Shown piece after piece: positions 6,967-15,900 of a DNA stretch of 19,499 bases. Below the pieces are notes generated by a model that saw only the letters and a list, made by a program, of their open reading frames with translations, had not been told where the DNA came from and did no database searches. The stretch covers positions 1 to 19,499 of the forward strand of contig JAFDIX010000019.1 of NCBI GenBank assembly GCA_019307805.1. The letters run 5' to 3'. Each line of letters starts with the position of its first letter. Position 1 is the stretch's first letter. This stretch comes from Deltaproteobacteria bacterium (GTDB taxonomy: Bacteria; Desulfobacterota; DSM-4660; Desulfatiglandales; HGW-15). A program made the translations under genes and the position numbers.

Positions 6967-7541
6967 CACTGTGCCTCCAATTCCTCTACCTTACGGAAAA
7001 GCCTGTCAAATCTTCCCTCCCCGGCAAGCTTTGGTATCTCCATGCCGATTTTCCTTTTTATTATCAGTTTCATCCCCAATGGCATGTAACCCAAGGGGAA
7101 GAAGGGATTTTTCATGGACAGAAAGTAGCGATTGATGAACTCCATCTCCCTCACCCGGCCGTAACGGCGCACCGTATCCATGAAGGTCCGGTAGAAGTTG
7201 GCACTCTGTCTGTGCTTTTTGATGCCCTCTGCCGCGGCCAGCCGCTTGAGGGCGCTCATGGTCTCTGTCAGGGGGAGACCCCGGGGACATCGTAGCGTAC
7301 AATAATAGCACGCAGAGCAGAGATAAAAGGTCTTGGAGTTGAAAATCTCCTCCTTTTCACCCAGTTGCGCCAGTCGCCACATTTGGCGGGGTGTCAGGTC
7401 CATGGCAAAGGCATTGGGGCAGGAGCCTGAACATGTCCCGCACTGAATACAGGCCTGTACTTTCTCCTGAATTTCTGCCATGAGAACCGAAGAAACAGAT
7501 TCATGCGTGGAGCCCGCTGTATCCCTATTCTGTTCCATCAT
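6966..7541 (-). CDS. hdrC: Heterodisulfide reductase subunit C (HdrC), 191 aa
   Basis: A soluble HdrC with two [4Fe-4S] motifs, C31/C34/C37/C41 (CIQCGTCSGSCP) and C75/C78/C81/C85 (CSACYYCTLRCP), then a helical tail to residue 191. It wires electrons between the HdrA flavin and the HdrB clusters. It starts 16 bases after the stop of the tandem hdrA and overlaps hdrB, a standard hdrACB order. A second ATG directly follows the first. There is no membrane anchor. Confidence 0.94.
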   Translation of the reverse strand: MMEQNRDTAGSTHESVSSVLMAEIQEKVQACIQCGTCSGSCPNAFAMDLTPRQMWRLAQLGEKEEIFNSKTFYLCSACYYCTLRCPRGLPLTETMSALKRLAAAEGIKKHRQSANFYRTFMDTVRRYGRVREMEFINRYFLSMKNPFFPLGYMPLGMKLIIKRKIGMEIPKLAGEGRFDRLFRKVEELEAQ

Positions 7542-7557
7542 AGATAGTTATCTCCCT

Positions 7558-10500
7558 CTAAAAAACAGTCTCAAGGGCGGCATCAATGACCTCAAATATC
7601 TGCTGGTCCCGATACCCCCGAAGTACGGAAGCGCTATTGGGGCACACGGCCGCACATGATCCGCAACCCTGGCACATGAGTTCATCCACCATAACCTGCC
7701 CGTTCTCCTCATCATGACTGCGTGCACCATAGGGGCAGGCCGTAATGCAGCGCTCGCACAGTGAGCAAAGGCTGTGTCGGACCTGGGCCACGATATTGCC
7801 GGCAGCCAGCCTCTCACTGTTCAGAATTCTGAGCGCCCTCTGGGCGGACGCTTCAGCGGTTGCGATGGTCTCGGTAATGGACCGCGGTGAGTGGCCCAAC
7901 CCGGCCATAAATATTCCTTCCTTAATGAAATCCACCGGCCGCCACTTGGACTCCGCCTCCTGATAGAAGCCGTCCTGATCGATCTCCACTCCGTAATGGT
8001 CTGCGAGTTCTTCGATGTCATTGGGGACGATGCCCGTGCTGAGAACGAGGAGGTCAGGCGTTACAACCAGTTCCCGGCCCAGGATGGGATCCACGGTGGA
8101 GATGGCCAACCCTCCATTTTCCACATTCACTTCGGGCTTTTTGTTCACATCGTACTGGGTAAAGATGATGCCCAACCTTCGGGCCTGGGTATAGTAGGCC
8201 TCCAGGAAACCATAGGCCATGATATCCCTGTAGAAGATATGGATGTCGGTTTCCGGGTTTTGCTCTTTCAGGTAAAGGGCATTTTTCAGGGCAGATGCGC
8301 AGCAGATCCTGCTGCAGTAGTTGCGAGGCTTTTCTCTCGAATCCACACACTGAATCATGGCCACGCACTTGAGCCCCTTTGGGTCTAAAGAACCTGCGGC
8401 AAGCTGTTCCTCCAGTTCACGCTGGGTAAGGATGGTATCGGTCTTTCCATACCCGTAGCTTTCGGTTTTGGCTTCACCACCCCCTGTTGCCAGTATGGTT
8501 ATCCCGTGTTCCAGTGCCTCCCCTGCACCATCCTCTTTCTCGATGGTGGTAAAAAACCGACCCGGACGCCCTTCAGAGTGAATGATCTGGGCCTTTTTAT
8601 ATAAATGGATGTTGGGATGCTTCTCGACCCTTGATATGGTTTCCACCAGGAGTTCCTGGGGAGAATCCCCCTGGATGGTGCGGTGGAGTGACTGCAGATT
8701 TCCCCCCAAAGCCTCTGATTTTTCCAAAAGATCGACGGAAAAGCCATGATCGGCGATCCCCAGGGCTGCGGTCATTCCTGCAATGCCCCCACCCACCACG
8801 AGGGCCTTCTGAATGACACGTGAAAAGGATTGGGGTCCGGGATCCACCCCCTTGAGTTTGACCAATCCCATGGAAATGACCGAGCCCACATCCCGGGTAA
8901 TCTGTTCTTTTCCCCCATCCCGGCCCGGAAAGGCCGGAGTGCGTATGTCCACCACATCCATGAGCGCCGGGTTCAGTCCCCCATGTGCCCCAAGCTCCCT
9001 CAGTTTACCGGTATAGAGGTAGGGCATGCAGGCCCCGATCAGGACCCGGTTTGCCCCGCTCTCTCCCACCTTGCCTTCCAGTTCCTGCCAACCTTCATGG
9101 GTGCATATATGGTCAATGGTGGAAACCTCATCTACCCCATCCTGGCGTTTCAACCACTCGGTCAGGGCATCAAAGTCGACTGCTTCCCTCAGAGCCCCTC
9201 CGCAGGAACAGAGGGACACGAGAGCCCTGGGCATCTCACGAGACACATCACGTAATGGTGTTTCCGCTTCCCGTTCCAGGGCAAGGCCGCCCCCTTTGGA
9301 ATGAATAAGTCTCGATGCCGACAGGGACGCCGAATTCGCCTGAATGACCGACTCCGAGATATCTTGAAGCCCGGAAAAGGACCCGCTTGCCAGGATCCCT
9401 TCCTGCTCTGTGCGGCATCGGGAAAAACCCTCAACCTGACAAAATCCCCAGGGATTGAGTCCCACTCCGGTCATCTCTGCCAGGGCCTCGGTTTCGGCTG
9501 GCGGTCTTTGGCCGGTGGAAAGCACCACCAGATCAAATACCTCCTCCTGACGTTGTCCATCGATGTCCGCGTAGACCACCCTCAGTCTGCCATCCCCATC
9601 CACAGGCTCGACACTGTGTACCCGAACCCGATGAAACCGAACCCCGTGTTCATTTTCCGCCTGGTCGCGATACCGTTGAAAGTCTTTCCCAAAGGTGCGC
9701 ATGTCCATGTAGAAAATGGAAGCGTCCACCCCGCCATCGCTCCTCTCCTTGGCCAGCAGGGCCTCTTTGATGGCGAACATGCAGCATATGGAGGAACAAA
9801 AGTCGGAATCCTCCTGGGGTTCGCGGGAACCGACACATTGAAACCAGGCAATTCTTTGAATCTCTTTTCCATCAGAAGGTCTCAGAAGCCTTCCCTGGCT
9901 GGGACCTGTTCCACTGATCAATCTCTCAAACTCTATACTGGTCAGCACGTTGGGTAGTTGGCCATACCCATAAGTGTTTTTTCCTTGAGAAGGATCATAG
10001 CTCTCAAAGCCTGCAGCAAGGATGACGGCCCCCACTTCTATCTGGCGTTCGCCGGCCTGCTCAATGCCCTGATAGAGTTGGACAATGAGCGGCACCAGGG
10101 TATCCGGATCAAAGGGCTTCATGAGATATTCCAAGGCGCCGATCTTCATGGCCTCCACAGCAGTCTCGACAGTGCCATAGGCGGTCATCATCACTACCGG
10201 CAGTTCCGGTCGCATGTCCTTGGAACGCTTGAGGACCTCCACACCGTCCATACCCGGCATTTTGATATCCAGCAGCATGAGGTTGTAGGTCTCAGCACCC
10301 AGTTGTTTGAGCGCCTCATCCCCGGACTCAGCCATATCCACCCGAAAACCCTCATCGTCCAACCATTCCTTGAGTGAGTCGCGAACCACCAGTTCGTCAT
10401 CCACCACCAGAATGCGAAATTGCTGCCTCGCCTCCGACCCGAAGTCTATGGCGCCGGTGGGGCAAATTTTCTCACACTCACCGCACAGGGTGCAGGCGGC

Positions 10501-10986
10501 CATATCCACCACATAGGTGTTGGGAATGTTATGGGGCACAGGAAGATAGACCGCCTTTCGCATTGTAAGCCCGGCATTGAACTGGTCAGGGACCTCCACG
10601 GGGCAGACCCGGGAGCATTCCCCGCAACCGATGCACCGCTCAGGATCCACCATGGAAGGTTTTTGCCTCAGAGTGGCCAGATATTTGCCCGGCTCTCCCT
10701 CGAGGGCCGTCAGTTGGGTGGAAAGCATGATATCAATATTCTCATGAAAGAGACCCTTACGCAGACAGTACTGGGAAGATGTATCCCGCTCCACCAGGGG
10801 GAGCATTTTGCACATGCCGCAGTGATCTGTCGGGAACTGGTAATCAAGCTGCGTCAGGATGCCCCCCAGATGTGGTGCTTTGTCAATAAGCGTGACATGG
10901 TATCCCTGTTCCGCCAAATCAAGTGCAGACCGGATACCGCTGATTCCGGTTCCCACCACCAGACCTGATCCTATCTTCTTCTTCAT
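7558..10986 (-). CDS. hdrA: Tandem HdrA with an inserted receiver (REC) domain (1142 aa)
   Basis: The order of parts is: FAD-binding fold with GTGISG (12-17); two [4Fe-4S] motifs C118/C121/C124/C128 and C165/C168/C171/C175; a complete receiver domain (190-305) with D196/D197, phospho-acceptor D240 (LLDIKMPGMDG), T268 and K290; the rest of the first flavoprotein fold (316-560, with CVGSRE and FCSSICCM); an HdrA N-terminal-type domain (588-714); a second FAD fold with GGGIAG (732-737) up to about 1060; and two C-terminal [4Fe-4S] motifs C1074/C1077/C1080/C1084 and C1105/C1108/C1111/C1115. HdrA is the flavoprotein that splits electron pairs in Hdr complexes. The frame is continuous, so the receiver is a true insertion. 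It resembles the receiver of the NtrC-type regulator at 2138-3481. GAGG precedes the ATG. The gene heads an hdrA-hdrC-hdrB-hdrD-like run. Confidence 0.93.
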   Translation of the reverse strand: MKKKIGSGLVVGTGISGIRSALDLAEQGYHVTLIDKAPHLGGILTQLDYQFPTDHCGMCKMLPLVERDTSSQYCLRKGLFHENIDIMLSTQLTALEGEPGKYLATLRQKPSMVDPERCIGCGECSRVCPVEVPDQFNAGLTMRKAVYLPVPHNIPNTYVVDMAACTLCGECEKICPTGAIDFGSEARQQFRILVVDDELVVRDSLKEWLDDEGFRVDMAESGDEALKQLGAETYNLMLLDIKMPGMDGVEVLKRSKDMRPELPVVMMTAYGTVETAVEAMKIGALEYLMKPFDPDTLVPLIVQLYQGIEQAGERQIEVGAVILAAGFESYDPSQGKNTYGYGQLPNVLTSIEFERLISGTGPSQGRLLRPSDGKEIQRIAWFQCVGSREPQEDSDFCSSICCMFAIKEALLAKERSDGGVDASIFYMDMRTFGKDFQRYRDQAENEHGVRFHRVRVHSVEPVDGDGRLRVVYADIDGQRQEEVFDLVVLSTGQRPPAETEALAEMTGVGLNPWGFCQVEGFSRCRTEQEGILASGSFSGLQDISESVIQANSASLSASRLIHSKGGGLALEREAETPLRDVSREMPRALVSLCSCGGALREAVDFDALTEWLKRQDGVDEVSTIDHICTHEGWQELEGKVGESGANRVLIGACMPYLYTGKLRELGAHGGLNPALMDVVDIRTPAFPGRDGGKEQITRDVGSVISMGLVKLKGVDPGPQSFSRVIQKALVVGGGIAGMTAALGIADHGFSVDLLEKSEALGGNLQSLHRTIQGDSPQELLVETISRVEKHPNIHLYKKAQIIHSEGRPGRFFTTIEKEDGAGEALEHGITILATGGGEAKTESYGYGKTDTILTQRELEEQLAAGSLDPKGLKCVAMIQCVDSREKPRNYCSRICCASALKNALYLKEQNPETDIHIFYRDIMAYGFLEAYYTQARRLGIIFTQYDVNKKPEVNVENGGLAISTVDPILGRELVVTPDLLVLSTGIVPNDIEELADHYGVEIDQDGFYQEAESKWRPVDFIKEGIFMAGLGHSPRSITETIATAEASAQRALRILNSERLAAGNIVAQVRHSLCSLCERCITACPYGARSHDEENGQVMVDELMCQGCGSCAAVCPNSASVLRGYRDQQIFEVIDAALETVF

Positions 10987-11221
10987 GGATGAAACCTCAT
11001 GCTTTCAATGCTATTCCGACTATCCCAAGCCAAATTCCAAAATTCCTTGTACGGCTCTCACAGAGCTCACAGTCGCCGACGCGCAATAGCCGCTATGGCG
11101 ACGGCGCGAGCTCACAGGGTTTTAAGTTTTTCTCTGCGTCCTCCGTGAGCTCTGCGAGAGTTATACTTCACTGCAGTTCTGTTCCCTTCCACCTTCCGCC
11201 TTCCGAATTCCGCATTCCCTC
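10987..11221. repeat. Repeat-rich intergenic spacer between frhB-like gene and hdrA
   Basis: No gene is visible in these 235 bases. They hold a direct repeat GAGCTCACAG at 11063-11072 and 11108-11117, a hairpin GTCGCC (11072-11077) with GGCGAC (11097-11102) plus inner ATAG/CTAT, a repeated CTCTGCG at 11132-11138 and 11150-11156, the word AATTCCAAAATTC at 11033-11045 (again at 12426-12438), and a run of TTCCG-type units at 11192-11218 shared with 12444-12473. I found no sigma-54 promoter here. Confidence 0.6.
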
Positions 11222-12367
11222 TCAGTCTTTTCCGCCGGTAAGTTCACGAAACTCCCCTTCTCTGAATACCGACATGGGGGGCTCGTCCTCCACACTGCGG
11301 CCGGCTTCATAGTCAAAGGCCTTCTGGGTGTAATGGGCAACGGTTCGAAAAATCTCCATGACCGGGATATCATTTGGACAGGCGTTGGTACACTGTCCGC
11401 ATCCGATACAGGCCGTACTCATGTGCGCCAATCGCGTAATGTGGTAAAAAACCGTATCTGTAGGCATTTTTATAATGCCCTTTCTTTTGGCCCACCGCAG
11501 GTACTGCAAAGGCTCGTGATCGAAGACATCCGTGACGAAGACACACTCCTTGCAGTAACACACAGGGCAGGCAACACGGCAGTTATAGCAGTTGACGCAG
11601 TTGGCCAGGTAGGAGGTGAGCTTTTCAATATCAGCCGTGGCCTCACTGGTCTCCGTGAACATCTGGTCCCGATAGGCAATGCGATCCGATACAAGGGCCT
11701 CGATAGCCTTTGCCCTCTCTTCCGGCTCAGTGGTTTCCGGAAGCTCCAGTTTTTCCAATAGGACCTCACCCCTGGAGGAATTGGCCTTGACCAACAGGTG
11801 ATTGCCGGTGTCCACACCCAGGAGCCCAATGAGCAGATCGGCATTTTCCGGGATGGGGTGTTCGCAGGCCTTGCAGGCCGGGGATATGTCGAAATCCTCA
11901 AAGGCCGTGCCCTTCCCGGAGGTGACATTCTGAAGGAAGCGAAGGGTCGCATTATGGCCGTCACCGTTGGTAAAGCGGGGATAATCCCTATTGCCATAGG
12001 CGCCATAGCAGTCCGTTCCCACCAGGATCACATCCTCCATGGTCCCCTGTTTGAGCTTCACCAGTTCCACAAAGGCACGAATCTCACAGGGGCGCAAAAC
12101 TACAGCCACCTGCCTGCCTGTAGGCCTTCGGGTGAGCTTTGAAACCACCTTGGCCGCATTGAGAGGAAAAACAGGAGCAAGGGGATCAGCCCCGTTTATC
12201 TTTTCAGGATCCGTCACCAGTGTGGGCATGACCGCGTTCTTCATAGGAAGATGCTGGGGCACCATCACTGCCCCTAGGTCTCCATCCTGAAGAAGGCTCT
12301 TGAAAAACCCGTTTAATGAGGTAAGGAGATCCTGCTCTTTCACCTCAATCTTTGCTATCTTGGCCAT
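11222..12367 (-). CDS. FrhB/FdhB-like flavin and Fe-S electron-transfer subunit (381 aa)
   Basis: The sequence resembles the beta subunit family of F420-reducing hydrogenase and F420-dependent formate dehydrogenase. Signs are the VVLRPCEIRAFVEL segment (89-102), a cysteine cluster C257/C260/C263/C267/C270/C272/C275 and a ferredoxin motif C320/C323/C326/C330 (CIGCGQCTNACP). Family members bind FAD and pass electrons between a soluble two-electron carrier and Fe-S clusters. Whether this organism has F420 cannot be told here, so the carrier may be another one. It follows mvhD by 105 bases, with GGAGG before the ATG at 12367. The context suggests an electron-entry subunit of the Hdr complex. A coenzyme F420 hydrogenase proper is excluded by the absence of the large and small hydrogenase subunits. 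Confidence 0.85.
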   Translation of the reverse strand: MAKIAKIEVKEQDLLTSLNGFFKSLLQDGDLGAVMVPQHLPMKNAVMPTLVTDPEKINGADPLAPVFPLNAAKVVSKLTRRPTGRQVAVVLRPCEIRAFVELVKLKQGTMEDVILVGTDCYGAYGNRDYPRFTNGDGHNATLRFLQNVTSGKGTAFEDFDISPACKACEHPIPENADLLIGLLGVDTGNHLLVKANSSRGEVLLEKLELPETTEPEERAKAIEALVSDRIAYRDQMFTETSEATADIEKLTSYLANCVNCYNCRVACPVCYCKECVFVTDVFDHEPLQYLRWAKRKGIIKMPTDTVFYHITRLAHMSTACIGCGQCTNACPNDIPVMEIFRTVAHYTQKAFDYEAGRSVEDEPPMSVFREGEFRELTGGKD

Positions 12368-12418
12368 TGATTTCCTCCAAAACGTGTGTTTCTATCCTCA
12401 AAGGATCGTATTATTCTC

Positions 12419-12473
12419 GATTCCGAATTCCAAAATTCTTTATCCGCCTTCCGCATTCCGAATTCCGCCTTCC
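12419..12473. repeat. TTCCG-type degenerate repeats between mvhD and frhB-like gene
   Basis: The spacer contains TTCCGAATTCC (12421-12431), AATTCCAAAATTC (12426-12438) and a run of CCGCCTTCCGCATTCCG-like units (12444-12473). Closely similar words occur at 11033-11045 and 11192-11218 in the next spacer. Both copies sit just past gene ends of the same block, so they look like a dispersed intergenic repeat. Confidence 0.6.
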
Positions 12474-12898
12474 TAAAGCACCATCTGTTCTTTGAGCCCA
12501 CTTGGCCCGAGTGCCTTCATTTCAGAGACCATCTCTTTGATGGTACGGGCAAAATCCACACCTTCGCTGGCACCAATCCAGGTCAACCGCAGTCGACTTT
12601 CATCAATGCCGAATCTCGGCAGGATCTCTTTCAGAAGTTTTACCCGGCGCCGTGCCTTGAAATTGCCGTTGATGTAGTGGCAGTCCCCGGGGTGGCAACC
12701 GCTGATGAGCACAGCATCGGCCCCTTCCAGGAGCGCCTTGATCACGTACTTGGGATCAACCATGCCGGTGCACATCATACGTATCAGTCTCACATTCGGG
12801 GGATATGTCAGCCTGGAAGTCCCGGCCAAATCGGCCGCCGTGTAGGTGCACCAGTTACAGACAAAGGCGATAATCGTTGGTTCGTAATCTTCTGCCAT
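12473..12898 (-). CDS. mvhD: MvhD-type [2Fe-2S] subunit (141 aa)
   Basis: The length and the five cysteines C14-x2-C17, C43, C68 and C73 (FVCNWC, MMCTG, GCHPGDCHY) match MvhD, the [2Fe-2S] protein that links an electron donor to HdrA. In methanogens the donor is the MvhAG hydrogenase; here none is encoded nearby, and the neighbours are an FrhB-like protein and an HdrA with an NAD(P)H module. Several bacterial relatives carry selenocysteine, but all five positions here are ordinary cysteines. GGAGG precedes ATG 12898. The 81-base gap to the upstream hdrA contains a 7-bp inverted repeat (GAATCAG 12950-12956, CTGATTC 12974-12980) without a T-run. Confidence 0.93.
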   Translation of the reverse strand: MAEDYEPTIIAFVCNWCTYTAADLAGTSRLTYPPNVRLIRMMCTGMVDPKYVIKALLEGADAVLISGCHPGDCHYINGNFKARRRVKLLKEILPRFGIDESRLRLTWIGASEGVDFARTIKEMVSEMKALGPSGLKEQMVL

Positions 12899-12979
12899 GC
12901 TGTTCCTCCAAAGATGTGGGTTTAAAGTCGATGGTTGTGTATTCCCTGCGAATCAGTGAGATCAAGGACTCCTCTGATT

Positions 12980-15900
12980 CTAAATACCAAACTCCGCAAG
13001 GGCATCCACAATGCCATCCAATTCGGCAAATACCTGTTTCTCATTGAAATGTTTGACCTGGGCAGCCCCGCTTGGACAAAATCCAGCGCAACTGCCGCAT
13101 CCTTTGCATAGGGCGTCGTTGACCACGGAAATTTTCCTGACTTCGTCGAACTCTATGGCATTGTAAGCGCACAGTCCGATACATGTCTGACAGCCCGCGC
13201 ATGCCTCCGGATCAATCCAGGAGATGGTGGGGGATACCTGCACCTCCCCCCTGGCGGAAAGCCCCAGGGCCTTGGCAGCCGCCCCTGACGCCTGAGCCAC
13301 GGCATCCGGAATATCTTTGGGGGCCTGGCAGGCCCCGGCCATAAAAACCCCATCCGTAGCCGTATTCAAGGGCCCCAGCTTGGGATGTTCTTCCAGGAAA
13401 AACCCGTCAGCACCGATACTGACCCCAAAAACGCGCCCCACCTCCGCGGCATCCTCTCGGGCCTCCATGGCAGCGCACAGGATCACCATATCCACAGGGT
13501 TCCTATACCGTTTTCCCAGGAGGGTATCCTCACCGATAACGATCAGCTTTCCTTCTTCCTCAGGGGTCTCGGCCTGATGGGTGATTTCAGCCGGCTTTCC
13601 CCGCACAAAGTTAATTCCTTCCTTTTGACATCTCTGGTAGAATTCCTCATACCCCTTCCCAAAGCAGCGCATATCGATGTAGTAGTCATGAATTTTGACA
13701 TGGTGCCCTATCTTGTCCTTGAGAAGGTGGCCGTACTTGAGCGCATACATGCAGCAGACCCTGGAGCAGTATTCATGGTAGTTCTCATCCCGGCTCCCGA
13801 CACAGTGGATAATGGCCACGCTCTCGGGGGACCGGGTAAATTCACCATTTTCATCCCGCATGAGTATCTGCCCGCTGGTGGGTCCGGTGGCATTATTGAG
13901 ACGCTCAAATTCGAGACTGGTAAAAACATTGGGGTATTTCCCAAAGCCGAATTGTCTCATGGGGGTGGGATCCATAATGTCATATCCTGTGGCCACGATA
14001 ATGCTCCCCACCTGGATCTCTCGAATCTCCGGTTCCATGGCATGATCTATGGCCTTGGCCTCACACACCCGGACGCATTCCATGCACTCGGAGCAAACCC
14101 CGCAGTTGAGGCATCGGAGGGCTTCCTGCTGCGCCTCGGCCTCCTGAAAACCGAAATCCACCTCCTCAAATGTGGAAACCCTTTTTGAAGGCTCACCGAC
14201 ACCGGTGTGCTTTCTCTGCTCCTGAGGCATCCCCTCCGGTATCTCGTTCCAGCCCCGGCCGGGCGGTTCCTCTGACTCTAGCGCCTCCGCAAAGGCACCC
14301 AGATCCTCCCCCCTGAGATAGCGGTCCATGGCCTCAACGGCCTTGTGTGCCGCCGCTACGGCTTCAATGACCGTTGCCGGACCGGTCACCATGTCTCCGG
14401 CGGAAAAAACATGGGGCATTTTCGTCTGCATGGTATAGCGATCCACCTCCAAGGTGCCCCACCGGGAAATATCAAGGGCGCTTTCATCGGCAGCCCATTC
14501 CATGTCCGGCCACTGGCCGATGGCAGGAATAATAGCGTCACATTCGATCACAAATTCAGATCCTTCCACCGGCACCGGTCGTCTACGACCGCTCGCGTCC
14601 GGCGCACCGAGTTCAGTTTTGACGCACTCAAACCCGGTGACCTTGCCGGATTCTCCCAACACACGGACCGGGGCGGTGAGGAAATGCATCTGAACACCTT
14701 CCTCCAGAGCCCCCTCAATCTCCTCCGGATAAGCCGGCATTTCTTCACGGCTTCGGCGGTATACAACGATTACCTCTTGAGAGCCGAGACGCTTTGCGAC
14801 CCGCGCAGCATCAATGGCCACATTGCCCCCTCCTACAATCAACACCTTGTCCCCCGGCCGCTCCCGGCTCCCCAGATTGACTTCCCTGAGAAAATCCACG
14901 GCATCCAGGACCCCCTCATACTCCTCTTCTCCCGGTATGTTCGTCTTGAGACTCCGGTGCGCACCAATGCCGAGAAAGACCGCTTTGAAGCCCTCCTTTT
15001 CGAGATCGGCCAGGGTGAAGTCCTGCCCCAGCCTTTGTTCCCTTCGGACCTCCACCCCGTGCCGCAGGATGTAGCCGATTTCCTTTTCCAAGACATCCGG
15101 TGGAAGGCGATAATCCGGGATACCCACCCGCAGCATTCCTCCCATTTCCTTCAGTGCTTCAAAAAGGGTCACCGGATATCCCTTCAGCCGCAGATAATAG
15201 GCCACCGTCAATCCGGCAGGACCGGAGCCGATCACCGCCACCTTTTCAGATCGGTCCTCGATTTCGGGTACGGACAGTTCATCCAGGTTCACCTGGTCCG
15301 CGGCGAAACGTTTGAGGTCCCGAATGGCGATTGCTTCATCCAGTTCAAGCCTTCTGCAGTCGGCCTCGCAGGGGTGTGGGCATACGCGCCCCAGTACACC
15401 GGGGAGGGGTAACCGCTCCATGATCAGCTGCACCGCTTCCCTGTATTTACCCTGCCCGATCAACTGAACATATCCCTGCACATTGATCCCGGCCGGGCAC
15501 GCGATAACGCAGGGCGCCCGGTCCAGTTTTTCTATGGCAAAGGTGATCGGCACCGCTTGGGGAAAAGGACGGTAGATGGCGTTCCTCGTGCCCAGGCCTT
15601 CGTCCCATTCACTCGGTCTTGTCACCGGGCAAACCGTTGCACACTCCCCGCAACCGGTGCAGACCTCCTCTTTGACATATCGTGGGTTGCGACGGACCTT
15701 CACCGTGTAGTTCCCAATGTAGCCGGTGACTTCTGCCACTTCGCTGTAGGAGAGAACTTCGATATTGTCACTCTGCCCCACCGAGACCATCTTGGGGGTG
15801 CCGATACAGGCGGCACAGTCCAGTGTGGGAAATGTTTTGTCAAACTGAAGCATGTGACCGCCGATGGTGGGTTGACGTTCTACCAGGTAGGCCTTGTATC

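Noticed and set aside
14345..15412. Long plus-strand open frame of 355 codons opposite the second hdrA
   Set aside because: It lies wholly within a conserved flavoprotein gene on the other strand and shows no family features.
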